Source: Ustilaginoidea virens
Lineage: Eukaryota; Ascomycota; Sordariomycetes; Hypocreales; Clavicipitaceae
Reading direction: 5' to 3'
DNA: 64,000 nt
Assembly (NCBI RefSeq): GCF_000687475.1
Contig: NC_057322.1
Span: forward strand, 1,178,001-1,242,000
Positions within the stretch are counted from its first letter, which is position 1. Every line of letters begins with the position of its first letter. A program made the position numbers and the translations under genes. This document shows, piece by piece, positions 21,772 to 34,380 of this stretch. The notes under the pieces are model-generated. The model made no database searches and was not told the origin of the DNA. It was given only the letters and a program-made list of their open reading frames with translations.

Positions 21772-24356
21772 TCAGTCCACCATAAACCCACCCCCACTGT
21801 TACCGACGTCGTGGTTTTGGTCGTGGTCGTGGTCGTGGTCTTCGTCGTGTTCGTGCTCATCGTCTACAACCATGTCGTATTCTTCCGTCGCGTCGCTCTC
21901 CGCAGCGGCCAGTTCAGCCGCTTTCCTCTCCTCTTCATCCACGCCCTTCCAGATCCTTTCGCGGATACGTAGCCCCATGAGAAATCGTCGCCAGACCCTC
22001 AAGGCAGCCAGCCGCTTCCGCTCAGCCTCCATCTCTTGCTCCACATCGGCCATGCCTTCCATCACGGCCCGTATTGCGGCTTCATACTCCTTCGCCACAA
22101 CTATTCCGTTCAACACAGCCGTGCCCTGCCGACCCTTGAAAAGGAATCCTGTCAAGGCAGGTGCATAGTCAACGCCAACTATGAACGCGGCCCTCGCGGC
22201 ATGCTCATGAGCAACATGCACGGCTCCCTTGGGTATCATGCTAGGAACGTAGGCGTCTATGTTGCCAAACTTGTTCTTTGGCACGCACCCGTTCCTAACG
22301 GGTGGTGGTTCGTACAGTTCTGTTTGCTCCGTCGTGTATATTGGCACAACACCATCGTCTCCCGTGTGCGCCTCGTCCTTGTCCCGATACCTCGGACCCT
22401 TGAGCCGCCGTTTTTTCGGAAGCCACTTGGCCGGTATCTCGTTCGGCTTTACTTGGCGCCCGAGGCGATACCATTTCTCCGTGGTCCTTGCTACACGAAC
22501 ATCTTTTCGTCGAAAGACTTTCTCCAAGGGACCGCGACTACCGGCGCCGACAGTCCCCGATGGTTTCGCGTCAGGCACAAGTACTTCGTGTCGGCGCATA
22601 TGTCGCTCCAAGGCATACACAGGGTGGTTCTTAAAATCCTGCACATTTCTGGGCATCGGTTCCCGAGCTTCCATCCCGGCCAACTCGTTGTCTTCAATTT
22701 GGTCCAAGTCTGTGGGACTGGGTCGCTGAAAAGGCCTCATTGCTGTGCGCCACCATTGGCCGCCATCGTCAAGAGGCGTCTCAATCCTCAACCTACGCGT
22801 TTTGGCCGTGTATGCCTTCGCATATCGCCTCGTCACGTCCCTAGCGGCGCCATCAGCTTCGAATGCCACCACGTAGGAGAGGCTGTTTTCCCTGTCCGTA
22901 ATAGGAGGCTCGAAGGCCTTGGGTTTCCAGAACGTTTGCGTAACTATTGGATCAGCAGGTTGCCACTTCTGATGGCCAGTATCTAGCACTTCGACCCAGT
23001 AAATCGGGAAAGCAGATTCGCGGATCTGGGCTGGTTCGTGAAAAGCTCGCTGTTTCCTGGGCGGGGAAGGAATAGGTTGGAAATGATAGGATGTAGCGTG
23101 TGGGTGGCCTAGTCGTCGCCGCGGAGTCGAGGAACCAGGAGTGTCACTCGGCGGATCTGTAGTGGCCGCCAGGGCCTTGTATTTCGCCAATGCTGCTTTG
23201 ACGTGTTCGTTTTGCGCAGGTTTCGTGCCAAGGATGAGCGGTTTCCCTTCGCTTAGTGTCGGCCCGCCAGAAGAGAAAGATAATGGCTGCAATGAGCAGA
23301 CGAGCCTTGCCCGGACGCCCACGCTTCTCAGCAGCGCACAATACAACTGCGCGCCGACGTCTCGGGACCCTTGCAGCCTTTTCGATGCATTCCGAAAGTC
23401 TTCGCGATCCAAACAGGAGTCCAAGTTTGATGGAGGCTCATACTATGTGTCCGTTCAGTAAAGGTTGGTTTCCCTTGATCAAGACCGAGATCGTATTGAA
23501 TACTCACATTTTGCAGTTGGCCTGGATCCTCCGCCCAAAGAGACTTTCGCAACCCTCGTTCCGTGATTTTAAACTTTGCTCTCCATATTTCAGCAGCTTG
23601 CTTCAGCCCCTTTTTCAAGCTTTCAGACTGGCCGAATTGCGGCAAATGGGATCCAGGATTTAGAAGATCGATATTCTTGTCAGTTAATAGAGGCCGCAAC
23701 GTTTCCTGAACTCTCGCATCATTGCACCAGTGGTTTCGACGGGATGCGTGAGACAAGAGACACAGTAAATGTGTCTTGTGAATATGCAAACGCCGGTCTC
23801 TTTCCTCTTTAGATACTGGTTTGCGTCTCGCGCCGTATCGTTTCGAAGGTGAAGCCGCAGAATTGAGAGCAGAGAGGTTGAGTTCCAGAGTCCCCGTCTC
23901 TTCGCCGGAAGCGACTATATCTGGATGAGACATGGGGAGATTGGCATCTTCGAATAGAAAGACTTCGTTTTCATCGTCATCGTCATCGTCATCTTCGTTT
24001 TCATCGGACTCGATCTCAATTGTTTGCACGGTTGGCGCCGGCAAAACCACATCTTCAAATTCGATAGCACTGTCGTCGTCCTCGCCGTCATGCTCGTTCT
24101 CATTTGCAGTGCTTGGTAGAGCCACTACCGGTTGCTCTTGCGCCTGGCATGTCGTAATCTGATCCCTGGACGAAGATTTGGCACCTGACGTTAGGCCTGG
24201 CCGCCTCCGTTTCAACGGTGGTTCAATCCTACTCGGATTTGCTGCCGACACCCCAGCCTCTGCTAACATCTGTTGGTAAATATCTGGTCCGGTATTGGCC
24301 AAATCCTCCGCTCGGCGCTTTGAGCTTCTCGAGGACGTTGGCTTTCTTCCGGCCAT
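21772..24356 (-). CDS. RAD4: Rad4/XPC-family DNA damage recognition protein
   Basis: Nucleotide-excision-repair damage sensor. Exons are 24356-23508 and 23442-21772, joined over a 65-nt intron with a GTGAGT donor and a TAG acceptor, giving about 839 residues. The join restores the sequence LQN-YEPPSNLDSC. The N-terminus is basic then acidic and disordered. Next comes the transglutaminase-like fold, ending in SRDVGAQLYCALLRSVGVRAR and a return segment with WVEVLD and WQPADP. Then follow the three beta-hairpin domains: BHD1 (NHPVYALERHMRRHEVL), BHD2 (RTTEKWYRLGRQVK) and BHD3 (VPKNKFGNIDAYVPSMIPKG). The C-terminus is an acidic His/Asp/Glu tail. The protein is expected to act in the nucleus with Rad23. 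All signature blocks are present, so the gene looks functional. Confidence 0.95.
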
Positions 24357-25054
24357 TCTTATTCTTGCTCAGCGTTTCTTGATTGCGGCTCAGCCAGTGC
24401 ATCATAAATTGTTCATACGACGGAACGGGTCCATGCCCTGTCACCGTTTAAGCAGCGTAAAGCCGTTCCTCCGTACGTCATCAAAAAGCGCGAGTAACTT
24501 TCGCCAAGTCACGTGAGAAATCTACCAAGTACACACATCGTGAGATCTGCTTAGTGGCTTTTTCTGGGTAAAGCTGAGCTGTCAAGCGGCATGGGCCGAA
24601 CTTTTAGCTTCAAACGCCAGGCCACGGGTAATATTATTACTGTGCCCAACTTCTCAACACCTAGACACCTCATTCTAATGACCCGTCTTCCACACCGAGT
24701 GGAACCAACGTTTTCGGGGTCTAAAGGCATGGCTGACGGCTAATTGGAAGGGCACAGGCATCTAATGTTCAACCCCTTGCCGACATTATTGCCCAACCGC
24801 TGCTCGTAGGGGTAGGGGTCGCATGGGATACCATACCCAATCCTTCAATGTTCTTTGACACGGTGCACCTAAGCGTCGTTCAAGCCCCGATATATTTTAC
24901 TTCTTAAGCTAATTAACAATATGAAAAATAAAGAACGGGAAGAGAGGACTGAAAAATTTGGCACACTGCTTGGAAAAAAAAGAAAGCAAAGCCCTTTGCG
25001 CATTGATGACAGCCCTGAACCTTGACGCCGTGGAACAAAGACATTTTGCTGGAT
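24357..25054. other. Spacer upstream of Rad4
   Basis: Rad4 promoter side and the 3' UTR of the carrier gene. I see no open frame or repeat worth naming. Confidence 0.5.
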
Positions 25055-26108
25055 TTATTTCGTTAACCAGCCAAGATAATCAGCAACAATTAGTGTTACC
25101 ATACTAGCACGTGTTAGTAAACAGGGCTTCCTCCAGGAAGATTCACAAAGCTTACGCGTGTGGAGCAATTCGGATATAATATGTACCGAAGCCACGATAG
25201 AATCTCAACAGTCCCTCTTGCTTGGCCACCTTGGCGAAACAGTCCATCATACCCTTGTAGGGAAGCTTTCCCTCAGGACCCTTTTGTTGCTTCTGCAGTC
25301 GAGTCTTGACAAAATCAAAAGGTAAACTGAAGAAGCTGGCGAAGAAACCAGCGATGGCGCTGGCACTGAGAGTTTGAGCCCGGGCGGATAGGTCAGTATT
25401 CTTCTTGAGTTGCACCTTTGCCTCGCTAAAGAAGGCAAGCTGCCCAAAGTTAAGGGCCATGGCGCGCGCAACGGTCGGTGCCGCACCAGCCCACAGGGCA
25501 CCAATCCCTTCACTCCTGGCGATGGAAGTCAAAGCATCAATTACAGACTTGTAGTTTTTCCGCTCCGACAGTGGCTTCAAGCCATCGCTTTGCATCCGAA
25601 TGAGTGCCAAATCTGCCGGGTTTCCAATCATGGCGGCCAAACCGCCCGCGGCTAAACCGGCAGTGGCTCGGTCTGCGAAACTAATCTCTCGCCCTTGGGA
25701 TTTCGCTCTCTCTGCCAAAGATGCAATGAAGGTGTCGAAAAATCCCAAGCGTGCGGTGGTGTAAACGGCTTGTCGCAGAAGACCTGCGGATAAACCCGTG
25801 TATAGGTCAAGAACCTTACCACTGGCGATAATATGCCTCGTGACCGACAAGGGGGTTGCTTTGGGTCCGCCAGAAGTGCCCTCGCCCGCAAGCTGAATTC
25901 TGACTTTAATCATATCGACAGGCTGGATGACAGATGTAGCCACCATGCCGCTGATGCCACCGTTGATGAAGGGCAGAGCTGCCCTCATGTATGGAGTGCG
26001 CAGCAGGTCCTGAGCGACAGCTACCCCGTCCGCCCTGACGGCGCCAATAGCCTCGGATGCCTTGTTGCGGGCCGATTCAACGGCTTGTTTCAGTGAGCCG
26101 CCAGCCAT
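25055..26108 (-). CDS. Mitochondrial 2-oxoglutarate/malate carrier
   Basis: Inner-membrane solute carrier of the SLC25 family, about 333 residues. Exon 1 (26108-25156) breaks off inside RIAPHA at a GTAAGC donor. Exon 2 (25103-25055) restores the usual C-terminus AMVTLIVADYLGW; without it the protein would lack its last helix. Three repeats carry the carrier signature PVDMIKVRIQ, PADLALIRMQ and PFDFVKTRLQ, and each repeat supplies two membrane helices. The RMQ and arginine pattern and overall similarity fit the oxoglutarate/dicarboxylate branch. The exact substrate is inferred from family resemblance. The N-terminal 45 residues are a basic extension. Confidence 0.92.
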
Positions 26109-29100
26109 GTCAAAACTCTATTTTTATTATTTGTCTATTTTTTTTTGGCGAAAATTTGATTTTCTCAAATTCAGCGTCGCTATATTGGATTACGGCGGCA
26201 GACAGGCTCAGTTCAATGGTCTAGAAACGAGGCACCCCATTAGCTGTGCGGCTTTGCAGAAAAAAACTGATAAGAAAGGAAGATATGATGCAAAATAGGT
26301 GGAATTTGATTCAATAATCGTGTCTTGAAAATTCCGCAGACGTTATCTGATACCAGTATTTCGCCGAGTCATTCGACCTGATATTCCTGAGTCCCATGTA
26401 AGACGTAGCGTAGCGTACGAACTTGAAAGGTTGACTATTTGTCGCTTGGACCACGCCAACTGAAAACCCATGCTCGAATATGACCAGTTTTAAATAATTC
26501 TTCAGTCGAGAGCATGCTGAATTCGCGGAAGGAGCTGTTGCCGAACCGACCCTGCGCTATCGTCTCGTCTCGACGAAATACTCCCAATGTTGAATGATCG
26601 GATGGTTCCAATCCATGAGTACCCCCATGCCAATCAATGGGTGGTGGATCCGATATGAGACCGGACTGGAGCATTGGGCTCCTGCAGGCAGCAGGGGACA
26701 ATGCCGGTATGGGGCCGGCTGGGGTGCTAGAACAGGCAATGCTGGGGATGCTTACCGGGGTTGGCGGAAGCAGCGCAATGCAGGTGGAAGACGTCCGGTC
26801 GTTGGTATCGCGATTTGATGTTGGGAAAGGCAGACTTTTCGTCAGCCCCCGAGCAGAAAGAAACCAGCAAGTAGATGCCTGTGACTAAACAGCTGGGCGA
26901 ATCAACGAGGGCACGCGAGAGCAAGAGCAGACGCCGGGAAGGCGAGGCGGGGTCGTCGATGGCGGGAATGATTAGCTACCTAAGGTATGCGGGGTCAATC
27001 TGCCCGCAACTAAATAAGGTTGCTGTATTGCTGAGCGTACGTACTGTGGAGTGTGTACATGTATCGAAAGCTGATGTTGCCCAGTCGTAAGGAAGCCGGC
27101 CTCGGGACAACAGACAGCTGAGCTGGACTCACACTTGTAAGGGTTGTTGGATCAAACCTCATGGACAGGAGGGGGGAGGGGGATGATAAATACGATATAT
27201 ACTCCGTACAGTGCAACAGGCTGCAGGACGATTATTCCGTCAACGAGCAGATGGAGAGGTCAGGTCAAGTGATGCACGCAAAGTGTGGTATGTCGGTAGG
27301 CAGGTACCTACCTCTTGGAGCAGAAGGTACAGTACAGTACTTACCACATCACCGGTAGGTACTCCGTACGCTCAGCTGTTCCTTTGATGCGGCGGGTGTA
27401 GGAAACAAACGTCCATGTTGAATCGAACATGTTTCAGCTCAGGTGCTCGAGGCGAGCACTGAATATTGTGGGCGTATGCCTTGCAAAGCATTCAAGTTAC
27501 ATGAGAAGAGCATATCATCTACAGTTCTACCTGCACCTCTGGAGTAACCATATCATAACACGTACGGGGTACCTGGAAGTTAGTACAGTGCAAGCTCGGC
27601 TGATGACTAAAACACACATGGTCTAGACGAGCATGTACTCGGCAGTGTGGACTTGCCATGCCGAACGGGCTTATCGGCAGCATGTGGGTTCAGTGTTCCG
27701 TTCCTTCCCTGCATGAGAACGGCATCGGTGGGGCACGGTTTCGCTGTTGGGCAATGGGCAACTGGTCTTCTGTCTTCTGTTGGGCCGGTCCACTTCCAGC
27801 CAGACAAAAGAAAACAGACAACAGACAACGCCCACCACCTCCAACAAGCTATGCGCTTTCCTGACCGGAAATTGTGTCGGGAATGCAAAGCGCTTTGGAA
27901 GCTCGTTACCAACCATTGCTTTCAAACTGCTTTGTTGACGATTCTGGCGCACTGGCTGTGGAAAATGGACCTGCACGAGTTTTCATCCAAGTCGTCTGCA
28001 GTTGCATCCACAGAGCAAAAGTACCTACCTACCTTAGGTAGTAGGTTCGTCATCGGTCAACTTTCTTCTTGTTTAGGTAGGTTCCTAATGTACCTACCTC
28101 GAGTATTCCAGAGTCCGTAAGGTCACGACAAGATGCGTTAGGATTGATATGCTGTACTTCAATCTCAGCACTTATATTGTCTCGAAAGAAATGCATCTGA
28201 GTTGCTCTTATCCAGTGTTTAAATCGCGTTTATTTTATTCTTGCCTTCTTTACTTGCTTTTCTCTTTCTTCGTGTTTCCTCACTTTGCTGCGGCTTGACA
28301 GTGGAGGTCTGGTACCTTAGGTACAGTGCAATCAATACCTGGGTGCATGTACATACTATTATAATACCGTTGGTAGCCGAACCTAGCCCTGTCAAATCTC
28401 CGACCGTCGGACTTGGGAGTTCCAAATACTGTGTACTCCGTAGCCTCCGAGGAGATGCCCAACCCAACGTGGATGCAATGGATCCTTATCTCTCCGTTCA
28501 ACAAACAAGTTCATTCCTTGATCATCGCGTTTTCCATTCAGCAGGTGGCTTTATGCTACCCCAACTGAAGATGGCCTTTAAGCTCAACACTTGGGTAAGT
28601 ACTTTGCTGGGAGCACGACGGAAGTCCTAATAACTGGTTTTCAATGCTTCCCTTTGGCCGCCTGGCTGACCCGGTCAGATCCGAGAGAGATATAAGACCA
28701 AAAAGACCAAAAAGGCCCTATCTGAGCCGTCTGATTGATTGGCGGGAATGTAGGAGAGCCTCCTCTGTCCATGGCAGTTACGAACTCGCATTGGAGCAGT
28801 GGGAATTTATCTTTCAACCTGCCCATGAAATCTCCGTCCTGGGGACGAGCGCCGAAACTTTCCGGACCCATAGCTGTACCTTGTGGTCATCGGGCGAAGA
28901 TGCCTTTGGTCACGAGTCATCCCGTCTTGTCGGCCATGTAGACTTTTTGACCGCACTATTTACAAGCAGTCATCTGGCCAATATGAGCTGATAACTGTGG
29001 TGCAGCCAACCAAGATCCCCTTTGCGGCTGTCACAGTAGCCAGTATCTATCATGCATGACCTTGGCTGGTTAAGGATTCGAAAAGGCTTCCGGGAAACAC

Positions 29101-29494
29101 TTGCAATGGAAATCAAACGACAAGTCTGTTCTTGAAAAAGACGCTGCCGGCGGCGAGAGGCGCTGCATAATCAGCCCAGGATGCATTTGTGATGACACAC
29201 AGAGCAAGTTGCAAATAAAAGTCACGCAAGGGAACTTGTGGTCAGTACGAAATAACGTCAGTTCTAAACCCCACAGTGCATTGAGATGGTGGGTGCCTTG
29301 GGTTTCTTGGTGATGGGCTGTGGGTCAACCATTGGTATGATTTGAGATAAGATAAGCCCGGTGAGGAAACACATCAAAAGCTTCGTTTCGCATCCCACCC
29401 ACCCACCACCAATGGAGTTGTCTGACGCTTCAACTCAGCCCATGCCAACTTGCAACCGGCGTAAACCAAACAACCGGTCAAGCCACGAAACGCC
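26109..29494. other. 3.4-kb intergenic region without supported gene
   Basis: Frames longer than 100 codons (for example 27647-28120) have no family motif and overlap frames on the other strand. The region is rich in palindromic GGTACCTA-type words (about 27302, 28020-28100, 28311) and TACTCCGTA motifs (27200, 27360, 28434). It probably holds the BUD22 promoter at its right edge. A lineage-specific or non-coding gene cannot be excluded. Confidence 0.5.
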
Positions 29495-30908
29495 ATGCCG
29501 AAACGAAAGCGTGGTGTAGAACATGAAGTGCGCGGCATCTTAGAAAAGTTTGAGACCAAAGTCTTCAGAGCGTTGAAGGCTTCCAAAGGCTTTGAAAGGC
29601 AACGGCAGAGTAAAAGACTGCGAGAACCGGATGTCACTCCTGGCAAGGCTCAACGTTTGGAACGAGAAATTACCGTGTTAAAGGTGAGAACCATCTGCAT
29701 CACAGTAACTCCCCCCGCGCTCATCACTAAACTGCCATCAGTCTCTGGATTTGCACCACATTGCCCGCACACACTTGTATCTATCGCTGCTCAAGTTCAA
29801 AGCCATCGCCACTTCGCCTGATCTTCCCGAAGAATTGAAACGTGGTGTATCCAAACCCGACTTACCTCAAGAAGAGCAGGTTGCGTTTCACAATGTAACG
29901 AGCGGTTTATACAATAGGGATCTTGTGAAGCAGGCCATTCATCAGGCTGTTCAAGCCATGTGCGTCGCCTTGAATGTTCCCGTTCCGGAGCGCTCAAGTC
30001 GATCGCGCAAAGACACACGTGCGGCACAAGAAGCGGGAGCTTCAAGTACGAAAGAGGTTGTGGCGGAAGGACCAGAATCTGCGCAAGACGAGCAGAGCAT
30101 CGAGCATGATGGAAAAGCAAAACCCGAGGTGTTGAGCGGCGATGCCAATGAGCCAGGATCAGATCTCGGGAAGCCAGTCAATGTTGATGACGGTCAGGAG
30201 GTGACTGAGTTTGATGAGCTGGGCGAATTGCTTGGAAGTTCCTCTGACGAGGAGGAGGAGGATTGGAGTAACCCCAAGTTTGCCCAGCTTAGGGGCAGGG
30301 AAACGGTCAATTTGGATGACATTTCACTTTCTGGCTCCGCGGAGGAGTCGGGAATGGAATCTGACGAGGCACCGGGGGATTCTCACTCGTCATCTCCCCC
30401 ACCTGACAAGACCCAAAGCAAGGAGAAGGGCAGGAAAACGGGCACGAAGCAAGCGCAGCCAGGCCACTCGACATTTCTTCCGTCGCTCATGGGAGGCTAC
30501 ATTTCTGGTTCTGAATCGGCCTCTGATATCGAGAAAGCGAAACCCAAAAAGCGTCGCGGGCAGCGCGCGCGACAGGCGATTTGGGAAAAAAAGTATGGCT
30601 CTAGTGCTAGACACTTGCAGAAGGCCGACAAGAAAGGTGGCAGGGATCCTGGCAGGGATTCTGGCTGGGATATGCGCCGTGGTGCTGTTGATGGAGATGG
30701 TCAAGGGGGGAGAAGGAGGCCTTGGAAGGACGGGATCGAGACTGCTTTGGGAGCCAAGAGCAGCCGTCAAGGTGAAGGCTCGGCGTCCTTGAAGCCCAGC
30801 AGAAGAGACGACGAAGGGACATTGCATCCAAGTTGGGAAGCTAGGAAAAAGGCCAAGGAGTCACAAAAGACCGTGGAATTCACTGGCCAGAAAGTGGTTT
30901 TCGAATAA
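29495..30908 (+). CDS. BUD22: BUD22-family nucleolar protein
   Basis: Ribosome-biogenesis factor of the BUD22/SRFBP1 family, needed in yeast for 18S rRNA maturation and bud-site selection. Exons are 29495-29683 and 29742-30908, about 451 residues; the 58-nt intron has a GTGAGA donor and a CAG acceptor, and splicing joins VLK to SLDLHHIAR. A basic helical N-terminal region (about 1-150) is followed by an acidic Asp/Glu/Ser-rich middle (ELLGSSSDEEEEDWSNPKF). The conserved basic C-terminus contains EKKYGSSARH and ends LHPSWEARKKAKE then VEFTGQKVVFE, the family's hallmark closing block. Confidence 0.88.
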
Positions 30909-31428
30909 TATCAGCATCGTTAGCCCGAGTCATTCATCATGCTCCGGACCAAGGACCGAGGGCGAACCCAGACTGCTGTGTGGTGTCTGTGTTGAGCGCA
31001 AAAGGCCTGTATGCATTTTTCTTTCTTTATCTTTGTCTTCTCGTTTTCTCTTCTTCTTCCTTTTTCTTCTAACAAAGCGGGCATAACAAGAAGAAAAACG
31101 GTCGACCCGCTGACCATTTCCATCCAAGGCAGGAGCCAACATCCAACATGCATTTGCACTGCCGGCAACACACAGGCAGCCGCTGACACCTGTTTCAAAA
31201 GAACTTCCTTTCATCTTCTAATTGCCAATTCTTTCCGATCATCCAGCTCGCATCCCCCCTATGCTTTCCCTTACCTTGTCTCCTCATAGGCTTGGGTGAA
31301 GATGTAACATCTATTATCACCTTTTTCTCCCTCTTCTCGATGTTACTGTACATGCGGATTTCTGCTCCAAAAAAACGCTCCTACAAACCGAACAAACCGA
31401 ACATAAGATACACCGCGACGTGAACAAG
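30909..31428. other. Spacer between two co-oriented genes
   Basis: It holds the BUD22 3' end and the upstream region of the next gene. A T/C-rich stretch lies at about 31015-31075. I see no gene. Confidence 0.45.
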
Positions 31429-32958
31429 ATGCCAGAATTCACAGGTATCATCTCGCATTTCCGTCAACCTGATCATGGCCTGGCAAGCTTCCGCCACTGG
31501 AACCATCGTTGTTCAGATCCAGAATCCGGCCAAAAAGTCAGGGACATGGGTTCTCTGTACCAAGCGGAAATGAAGGCGCGATTCCACCTGCGGACACGTC
31601 GGCTAGATTCGGCAACGGTGCCTTTCTCCGAGATACCCAGACTCGCTGAGAATATAGGACATCTTATCTACGTCATCAACGACGAAGACGTCAAAGAAAT
31701 AGTTGCAATCGTTGCCGAAGTTCTTGCACAGACCTCATTTGACTCCAATCTCTTTAATGCGACTTCTATACGTGACGAGAGAACGAAACAGTACGATTCA
31801 CCAGCCACAGGGTTGGCTCTCGGGAGACACTCCATTATACCCCGTATCTCTGCGCCAGCAGATCCTGCAACGACCTTCAGCGTGCCCAAGACCCTCTTTA
31901 CCTGTACGAACTGGCGAAACAGGGAGATGTCTGCTGCTATTTCACGATCCGGGGAGCCTGTCAAAAGTACCATCGTCTCCCGCGCAAGCGTCTCAGAGAT
32001 TGTCTGGACCGAGTGCTATTCCTCAAAATGCATTCACATACCGGATCCTCCTTCTCCTCTGGGATCGATTGATAGTCCAACAGAACCGAACCGGATTCAT
32101 CACATGCAGGCCTCGAAAATCGATCCGAGTCAGAACTCCATGAGGGATGCATTTTTAGAGAGGCAGCGTCAATCAAATTCCTTCGAATCATCGTCCACAA
32201 CCTTGGCGTTTCGGAAGCGGATGTCTCGTTCCACTGACGAGGATTCAAACATGACTTCCTTTCCAGAGTTACGTCCACGGCACTGCACGAATGATTGGCT
32301 GAAACCCCCGGCCGAAATCGAACAGCTGGTACGTGTTTCGTCCTCTGATTTGTATCAGCGAGGGGTGGACGCACACTGCGACATCGTACCAACTTGTTCA
32401 GATGGCAGGTAGGAGTTGCCGCCAGCTAGTTCTGTACCATGCGACGAAAGTATTTTCCCACGAGATCCATTTGATAACAAGAGAGGCAACGTCAAAGAAC
32501 GGAGGATAACAGCAGCTTGCATACCAACATACAACAAGCGACTGGGGAGTTTGATTGGCACGTCGTCTCATCGTCGACGCAGCTCGCACAATCCACATCT
32601 GGATAGTAAAGACATCCTTTTCCCTTTCATCGTCAATAAGTTTCGTCCGCATAGCTATTGTCACCCGCGAAAGCAGAGCTCGGACCACAGACGTTGGGAC
32701 GTATGGTCTTCTAGCAATGATCATCCGACGACACTCGGGGCAAGCATACCTCCTAGGGTTCCTGCGGGAGAGCGTCTTGTTAGGGAACCCCCCTTGAACC
32801 TCGCAGAGACAGATAATCTAGGGATATATGAAGCCTTAACGGGAAGCAGATTGAAGAAATTCAACAAGAGGTGTGTTACGTGCTCGGAAGACAACAAACC
32901 GCATATTTGCGAGGATGACCTGGACAGCTCGAAAGACGGCTGGGTGTCACCGAGATGA
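31429..32958 (+). CDS. Hypothetical protein, one intron
   Basis: Not recognised. A frame open from 31420 meets one in-frame TAG at 32410-32412 and then stays open to 32958. A strong donor GTACGT at 32329 paired with that TAG as acceptor removes 84 nt and joins the two halves in frame (EIEQL-ELPPAS), giving about 481 residues from the ATG at 31429. Two other acceptors upstream (CAG ending 32401 or 32408) would shift the frame and end the protein early. The product is Ser-rich and polar with no membrane segment. The C-terminal part has a Cys cluster (KRCVTCSEDNKPHIC) that might bind metal. It may be a lineage-specific gene; an alternative is a pseudogene with one nonsense change. Confidence 0.45.
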
Positions 32959-33243
32959 GACAATGCGGGCCTACCTAGAGTCCATTTGTATTCCGCAGTG
33001 ACCTGTGGCTTGGAGTCTCACTATGAATCTCTACTCCTATGCATTCCTGCAAACTCGGCGAGGCCATCTGCGAGGCGTGACGACTGGCTAGTTGCCGTTT
33101 GATCTTGTTAACTAAAGTATGCTGCAGAGCCCTCCTCATTATAATGTAGCATTATGTGACACTGCGTACGCAACATGGGTCGACTGTCATTGCATTTTGA
33201 ATCCTGAAGAAGAGGTTGGTTCTGCACATCATTTGCCAAAGGG

Positions 33244-34347
33244 CTAGATGGCCCTAGATGCTCTTGCCTTGTTTTCCCTATGCCTCTTCTCCTTTGCAGC
33301 CGACTTTTTCCGGGTCATCCAGGACTTGTTCAGCTCTCGTCTGTTGTCCCAGAACCAAGTCTGGAACTCACTCGACGCTGACTGGCCCTTTTCGGGCTGC
33401 GCATCGCTCGCATCACCACCCTCATTGGCCTCATCCGCCGGCTCTGCTTCCTCTTCGTCCTGCGGAGCCCAAAAGTTCTTGGCGCGGCTGGGATGGGCGG
33501 TGTCGGGAGTAGGCGCCGCGCTTCGCACGCTCCTGTATTCAAAGTCCTGGCGGGTGTAGGGGGTCATGGGCAGCGCCGTGGCGGCAGCGAGAGGTGTCTC
33601 GCCGCCGGGCCCGCCGAAGAAGCTGAAGGGCTGGCCGGCTTGCGAGCCCGTCGCGACGGAGACATTGAGCTTTGGCCGCTTGTACAGCGCCTCGAGGGGA
33701 TGGACTTTGGCGGACGGGGTGGTGGGCGCCGGGGGGATCTCGCCGGCCGGGCTTGGAGAAGGGCCGGATGAGGGGGCGTCGGAGCGGGATTCGGCTCCGT
33801 CGCCGTCTGTTGGCCCTCCCTTGTTGCGCTCTTCATCGCTGTCGTGGTCGTTGTCGGAAGAGCCGCCGCTGGAGGAGGTGTCGTCACTGCTGGTGGAGGA
33901 ATCGTCGGCGTCGGCTTGGCTCGCCTGACTGCGCTTGTTTCGCTCGCCGGCCTCGGCGTGCGTGTGCCGGGGCGATGCGGCCGAAGCATCAGGCAGCCCT
34001 GATTCTGAGTTCTGCCCACCATCTTCTTTCTCGTGATGACCTCCCTCCTCGTCCGCTGCTCCGTCAGTGTCGTCGTCATCTGTAGATGCCCCACTACTGC
34101 TGGTGCCGTCGTCCGAGGACTCTTCCGCACCGATGCTCTTTCCCTCCGCGGAGCCTGCGGACTGCTTTGAAGCCGGTGCCGAGGCGGCTCTTTGCTTCAC
34201 AGCTTCGACCACGTTCCCATGCTCGTCGATCCAGCCCTTGCCTTCCACAAACTCTGCTGCCCGGCTTCCGCTGGCCTCCGGAGCGGCGGTCTTTAAAAAA
34301 CCCGGGAACCTGGTCGCCTTTTCGAACTCGTGAACCGTCACTTCTCT

Positions 34348-34380
<33 letters not shown>

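Noticed and set aside
27647..28120. 157-codon frame in the carrier-BUD22 spacer
   Set aside because: Overlaps similar frames in all phases and includes palindromic intergenic motifs. No family resemblance.
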